From Equadaptatus sp045642965 (GTDB lineage Bacteria; Synergistota; Synergistia; Synergistales; Synergistaceae), in assembly GCA_045642965.1 (NCBI GenBank), contig JAZUJX010000096.1, positions 1 through 6,657 on the forward strand: DNA of 6,657 bases, given 5' to 3'. The notes below the pieces were generated by a model. That model worked only from the letters and a program-made list of their open reading frames with translations. It searched no databases and was not told the DNA's origin. The position numbers were made by a program, and so were the translations under genes. The stretch's first letter is position 1. Each line of letters opens with the position of its first letter. Below, piece by piece: positions 6,387 through 6,657 of this stretch.

Positions 6387-6410
6387 GTATTCCGACGAAA
6401 GTCGGAATAC
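6387..6410. repeat. Perfect 10-bp palindrome with GAAA/TTTC loop
   Basis: GTATTCCGAC and GTCGGAATAC are exact inverted repeats separated by GAAA on the plus strand (TTTC on the minus). No T-run follows on either strand, so it does not look like a standard terminator. The shape resembles short dispersed REP-like palindromes with an ATTCC...GGAAT core found between genes in many bacteria; alternatively it is a regulator site for the promoter downstream. Copy number in the genome would separate these. Confidence 0.65.
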
Positions 6411-6462
6411 GACGTCATTTCAGTATTTGCAAAGCTTTACGTATTTTCTGGCAAAACACCGC

Positions 6463-6488
6463 AAAAAAAATCCCGATTTTTTTCAGGA
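6463..6488 (-). terminator. Probable rho-independent terminator of upstream leftward transcription
   Basis: On the minus strand TCCTG (6488-6484) pairs with CGGGA (6475-6471, one G-U pair) around an A-rich 8-nt loop and is followed at once by eight T (6470-6463). The stem is short. The same bases also form an 8-bp A/T hairpin (AAAAAAAT/ATTTTTTT, 6464-6483) ending in T on the plus strand, so it could act in both directions. It lies well upstream of the eut promoter and probably ends an RNA or operon that begins beyond the right edge. Confidence 0.5.
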
Positions 6489-6491
6489 CAG

Positions 6492-6577
6492 GGTTGTTTT
6501 TTGGGCTCTGAAACCTCCCCTTAATAGGTAGAGGGACATGACGATTTTTCGTCGGGCATGGCTTTTCTGAAACAACC
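6492..6577. repeat. Nested inverted-repeat patch with an 8-bp outer stem
   Basis: GGTTGTTT (6492-6499) is an exact inverted repeat of AAACAACC (6570-6577). The 70 nt between contain a perfect hairpin GACGA/TCGTC with a T4 loop (6540-6553) and short CCTC/GAGG complementarity (6514-6517 with 6531-6534). The octamer TCTGAAAC occurs twice in the same direction (6507-6514 and 6566-6573). Such an arrangement could fold as a junction in RNA from either strand. It sits directly before the terminator on the minus strand. It may be a structured 3' region, a small RNA, or a dispersed intergenic repeat. Confidence 0.4.
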
Positions 6578-6584
6578 GTATGAC

Positions 6585-6620
6585 CTGCCGAGGTCTGAAG
6601 TTGCGGCTGTTTCTCGGCAG
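6585..6620. repeat. 8-bp inverted repeat with 20-nt loop
   Basis: CTGCCGAG (6585-6592) and CTCGGCAG (6613-6620) are exact inverted repeats with a 20-nt spacer. This is immediately beside the nested repeat patch and could form a second helix of the same folded RNA. Confidence 0.45.
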
Positions 6621-6657
6621 AGAGGCTGCGCCTTATACATCTCTCACGCATTACGTA

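Larger units (their letters stand above)
6192..6657. other. Non-coding upstream region of the eut operon
   Basis: About 466 bases with no credible protein gene. Short open frames on both strands exist but have no ribosome site or protein-like composition, and they run through palindromes and A/T tracts. Going leftwards on the minus strand the region holds an 8-bp inverted repeat (6585-6620), a nested inverted-repeat patch (6492-6577), a terminator-like hairpin (6463-6488), a 10-bp palindrome (6387-6410), a promoter (6312-6340) and a leader with small hairpins (about 6205-6305). I see no tRNA, cobalamin riboswitch, CRISPR or insertion sequence. Confidence 0.7.

Noticed and set aside
6387..6410. 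Palindrome as a rho-independent terminator
   Set aside because: The stem is strong but neither strand has a T-tract after it; the bases after it on both strands are mixed.
6191..6511. Plus-strand open frame of 106 codons across the promoter and palindrome
   Set aside because: It overlaps the eutA ribosome site, leader and promoter in antisense and resembles no protein.
6415..6651. Minus-strand open frame of 78 codons in the upstream region
   Set aside because: It runs through the inverted repeats and A/T-rich terminator, has no convincing ribosome site, and its composition is not protein-like. The repeats explain the sequence better.
6192..6657. Adenosylcobalamin riboswitch upstream of eutA
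   Set aside because: The cofactor link makes it tempting, but no B12-box (GCCACTG-like) or conserved core could be found on either strand.

Overview
The window carries most of an ethanolamine utilisation (eut) bacterial microcompartment operon, transcribed entirely on the minus strand, right to left. The order is eutA (reactivase), eutB and eutC (ethanolamine ammonia-lyase large and small subunits), eutL (trimeric shell protein), a CoA-acylating acetaldehyde dehydrogenase (eutE type), and the first 41 bases of a EutM/PduA-type hexameric shell protein that runs off the left edge. The genes are tightly packed (18 to 32 nt gaps), each behind a purine-rich Shine-Dalgarno sequence. The one exception is a 192-nt gap between eutL and eutE, which holds a possible 50-codon ORF and two neighbouring perfect hairpins.

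From about 6192 to the right edge there is no convincing protein gene. Reading leftwards along the minus strand, it contains a patch of inverted repeats (6492-6620), a probable rho-independent terminator (about 6463-6488), a perfect 10-bp palindrome with a 4-nt loop (6387-6410), and a strong sigma-70/sigma-A type promoter (TATAAT 6312-6317, TTGCCC 6335-6340). A leader of about 113 nt then runs to eutA and can form small hexaloop hairpins. The upstream transcription unit therefore appears to end before the eut operon starts from its own promoter.

How the genes work together: EutBC splits ethanolamine into acetaldehyde and ammonia using adenosylcobalamin, EutA reactivates EutBC when the cofactor is damaged, and the dehydrogenase turns acetaldehyde into acetyl-CoA. 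EutL and EutM form part of the protein shell that confines acetaldehyde. Both EutC (N-terminus) and the dehydrogenase (C-terminus) carry a short amphipathic helix next to an Ala/Ser/Pro-rich linker, as expected for cargo targeted into the shell. Several usual eut parts (EutT, EutN, EutH, EutQ, EutJ, EutVW or EutR) are not in the window and may lie to the left or elsewhere.

Organism: strong GGAGG-type ribosome sites, moderate GC and an AdhE-like dehydrogenase with a C-terminal targeting helix suggest an anaerobic gut-type bacterium of the Bacillota or Synergistota kind rather than an enterobacterium. This is inference from style; no taxonomic marker is present. The main genes are well known. 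The less explained material is the eutL-eutE gap and the structured upstream region.
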